Below are positions 62,457 through 63,846 of a DNA stretch of 63,846 nucleotides, piece by piece. The position numbers and the translations under genes are program-made. The notes under the pieces were generated by a model. The model saw nothing but the letters and a program-made list of their open reading frames with translations, did no database searches and was not told the DNA's origin. The stretch's first letter is position 1. Every line of letters starts with the position of its first letter. This DNA is from an uncultured Ruminococcus sp. Lineage in GTDB: Bacteria > Bacillota > Clostridia > Oscillospirales > Acutalibacteraceae. Where the stretch lies: NCBI GenBank assembly GCA_902762375.1, contig CACWNY010000002.1, positions 1-63,846 of the forward strand. Direction: 5' to 3'.

Positions 62457-62987
62457 ATGATGAACACCATTATTCAGAACATGAAAGAAAGACGCAGTAT
62501 ACGAAAATTCAAAGATGATATGATTCCCAAAAACGACATTGAGAAGATTATTGAAGCAGGTCTGTATGCTCCCAGCGGAAAAAACAGACAAGGAGTTATC
62601 ATTGTTGCTGTGACGGATAAAAAAACGAGAGATAAATTTTCAGCAATCAACTGTAAGATAGGTGGCTGGCAGGAAGGCTTTGACCCATTTTACAATGCTC
62701 CTGTTGTGCTTATTGTACTGGCTGATAAAACTATCCCTACTTATGTTTATGACGGTAGTCTGGTTATGGGAAATTTAATGCTTGCTGCTCATTCTATGGG
62801 CATAGGCAGTTGCTGGATTCATCGTGCTAAACAGGAATTTGAAATGCCTGAATATCAGCAGTTCCTGAAAAAACTCGGTATTGAGGGCGATTATGAGGGG
62901 ATTGGTCATTGTGTTCTCGGTTACGCCGACTGCGAATTGCCTAAAACTCCCGAAAGAAAAAGTGACAGGGTTTTCTTTGTGGAATAA
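62457..62987 (+). CDS. Nitroreductase family protein
   Basis: This 176-residue FMN-dependent oxidoreductase has the N-terminal FMN-binding ERRSIRKFKDDMI, EAGLYAPSGKNRQ, and the later patterns NLMLAAHSMGIGSCWIHRAK and GHCVLGYAD. The substrate may be a nitroaromatic, quinone or other electron acceptor; this cannot be read from the sequence. AAAGGAAG lies before two ATG codons in a row (62457, 62460). It is monocistronic. Confidence 0.9.
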   Translation: MMNTIIQNMKERRSIRKFKDDMIPKNDIEKIIEAGLYAPSGKNRQGVIIVAVTDKKTRDKFSAINCKIGGWQEGFDPFYNAPVVLIVLADKTIPTYVYDGSLVMGNLMLAAHSMGIGSCWIHRAKQEFEMPEYQQFLKKLGIEGDYEGIGHCVLGYADCELPKTPERKSDRVFFVE

Positions 62988-62994
62988 TTTGTAC

Positions 62995-63039
62995 CAAAAA
63001 AAATGACTTCGGTATTATCTAAACAATACCGAAGTCATT
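62995..63039 (-). terminator. Terminator of tRNA-Arg
   Basis: AATGACTTCGGTATT pairs with AATACCGAAGTCATT and is followed on the minus strand by TTTTTTTT. Its stem begins in the tRNA CCA end. It also lies just after the nitroreductase stop codon. Confidence 0.8.
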
Positions 63040-63115
63040 GGCGCGCTGAAAGGGACTCGAACCCCCGACCTACTGGTTCGTAGCCAGTCACTCTATCCAA
63101 CTGAGCTATCAGCGC
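63039..63115 (-). tRNA. tRNA-Arg (anticodon ACG)
   Basis: Acceptor GCGCTGA/TCAGCGC with G as discriminator and encoded CCA. The anticodon stem ACTGG/CCAGT encloses CTACGAA, giving ACG, which is read as ICG after deamination. The T-arm is GGGGGTTCGAGTCCC. Confidence 0.95.
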
Positions 63116-63190
63116 ACAGTCAATTTTGACTACCTGATTATTTTAACACATCTCTCTCAAAAAAGCAAGCCTTTTCTGAAATTTTTTTGA

Positions 63191-63296
63191 GATTAAAGGG
63201 CGTTGCCCTTTAAAATCCCACAAGGGGTTTCACCCCTTGACCCCACAAACTTTTTGAAAAAAGTTTGACAAAAACTTTTAAGGCTTACTTCGTTCA
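63191..63296 (-). repeat. Dispersed hairpin repeat, copy 29, reverse, first of a pair
   Basis: AAAGGGCGTTGCCCTTT, CAAGGGGTTTCACCCCTTG, AAACTTTTTGAAAAAAGTTT, ending GGCTTACTTCGTTC. The gene-free stretch 63116-63846 contains this pair, a terminator and a promoter. Confidence 0.85.
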
Positions 63297-63316
63297 AAAA
63301 TCTTTATCTAAGTCTA

Positions 63317-63460
63317 AGCTATGACAACTAAAAGTTTTTTGTCCACTTTTTTTCAAAAAAGTGGCGGTTTCCAAAGGCGGAGCCTTTGGGTGGGATTTTT
63401 AAGGGCGACAGCCCTTAAACTCTCCGAAACAATCCAAAATTTGCGTCAGCAAATTTTGAC
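63317..63460 (+). repeat. Dispersed hairpin repeat, copy 30, forward, second of the pair
   Basis: CCACTTTTTTTCAAAAAAGTGG, CCAAAGGCGGAGCCTTTGG, AAGGGCGACAGCCCTT, AAATTTGCGTCAGCAAATTT. It resembles copy 3 most closely. Confidence 0.86.
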
Positions 63461-63476
63461 ATATGTTATCAACGAA

Positions 63477-63524
63477 AAACGGCAAATTATATTTTTCCAA
63501 AATACAATTTGCCGTTTCTTTTCA
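63477..63524 (+). terminator. Terminator-like hairpin after the last repeat
   Basis: AAACGGCAAATT pairs with AATTTGCCGTTT around a 17-base loop and is followed by CTTTTC. Confidence 0.6.
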
Positions 63525-63716
63525 TAGCTGTATGGAAGAAACCCTGTCATCATATCGCTTTTATTTTTGTTAAATTTCTTATATTTTTTCAATAACTTTT
63601 ATTTTTTATAAGTATTTATACAACTATAACAAAAATTGCACTAATTTTTTCAATTATAATTAATTTAATATATTAAAATAAACAATAAAAAATTTTTTCT
63701 TTGGTGATTTATCGAA

Positions 63717-63846
63717 TTGAATTTTTTTACAGAATTTAATATAATATACTATAAATGAGCAAATTTAAGAAAGCATGGTGAAAATGCACAAAAAATCAAG
63801 AAACAAGCATACTGAATAAGCCGGAAATATCTTGTCCGGATTTACC
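63717..63846 (+). promoter_or_regulatory. Promoter and start of a leader running out of the window
   Basis: TTGAAT (63717-63722) and TATAAT (63740-63745) are 17 bases apart in very AT-rich DNA. The expected transcript contains two tiny frames, MSKFKKAW (63755) and MHKKSRNKHTE (63784, GGTG upstream), then a CCGGA/TCCGG hairpin at 63821-63839. The gene it serves lies beyond the window. Confidence 0.5.

Overview
The window looks like a chromosomal segment of a low-GC Gram-positive Clostridia species, most likely a Ruminococcus-like member of the Oscillospiraceae. This is inferred from AT-rich DNA, strong AGGAGG-type ribosome binding sites, frequent TTG starts, lipoprotein signal peptides, a GlnPQ-type transporter, a VTC/DUF4956/Cthe_2159-like lipoprotein set and C_GCAxxG_C_C and DUF6512 proteins. 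No phage, plasmid or CRISPR module is visible. The only hint of a transposon is a structured right-end-like sequence of the IS200/IS605 type at the left edge.

Layout. 0-4 kb: transposon-end-like hairpins, a small membrane protein, a cluster of 9-mer boxes and an amino-acid ABC transporter with duplicated binding domains. 4-14 kb: recG, a multi-pass membrane protein, a Na/Pi cotransporter, an SseB-domain protein, a ZIP metal transporter, a small XRE regulator, a leucine-rich lipoprotein and three tRNAs (Leu, Pro, Val). 14.8-22 kb: nth and lepA on the plus strand, then a minus-strand operon of small alarmone synthetase, response regulator and histidine kinase, and a CorC-like/C_GCAxxG_C_C pair. 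22-34.6 kb, all minus: dnaE, ASCH protein, two membrane proteins, rpe, a degenerate P-type-ATPase-like protein, rlmB, a DUF6512 protein and a small membrane protein. 34.6-35.65 kb: a 1 kb gene-free region with a dense array of 9-mers of the type TTTTC(C/A)ACA pointing inwards at an AT-rich core, lying exactly where transcription switches from leftward to rightward. 35.65-43 kb, all plus: VTC protein, DUF4956 protein, beta-helix lipoprotein, copper ATPase copA with an internal copZ-like start, and a zinc-ribbon membrane protein. 43-62.5 kb: pyk, mnmG, rsmG, guaB, a membrane protein, serS, parB, parA, an LRR protein, a lipoprotein, a zinc-binding ABC lipoprotein with an NlpC/P60 protein, a lone 5S rRNA, a zinc-type ArsR repressor and a pseudouridine synthase. 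The right end carries a nitroreductase, tRNA-Arg and a promoter with a leader leaving the window.

How the genes fit together. mnmG-rsmG-parA-parB are classical origin-proximal genes. Four exact parS palindromes (two intergenic, one in mnmG, one in parB) lie within 18.3 kb of the 9-mer array. Together they suggest the window spans or lies close to the chromosome origin, although dnaA is not present.

The most striking unexplained structure is a dispersed repeat of about 100-200 bp present in about 30 copies. It is built of up to four consecutive small hairpins whose arms change in a compensatory way between copies, which implies selection on secondary structure. Copies sit in nearly every intergenic gap, including between parA and parB and between nth and lepA, and five times as back-to-back pairs. 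Some supply stop codons or C-terminal codons to neighbouring genes.
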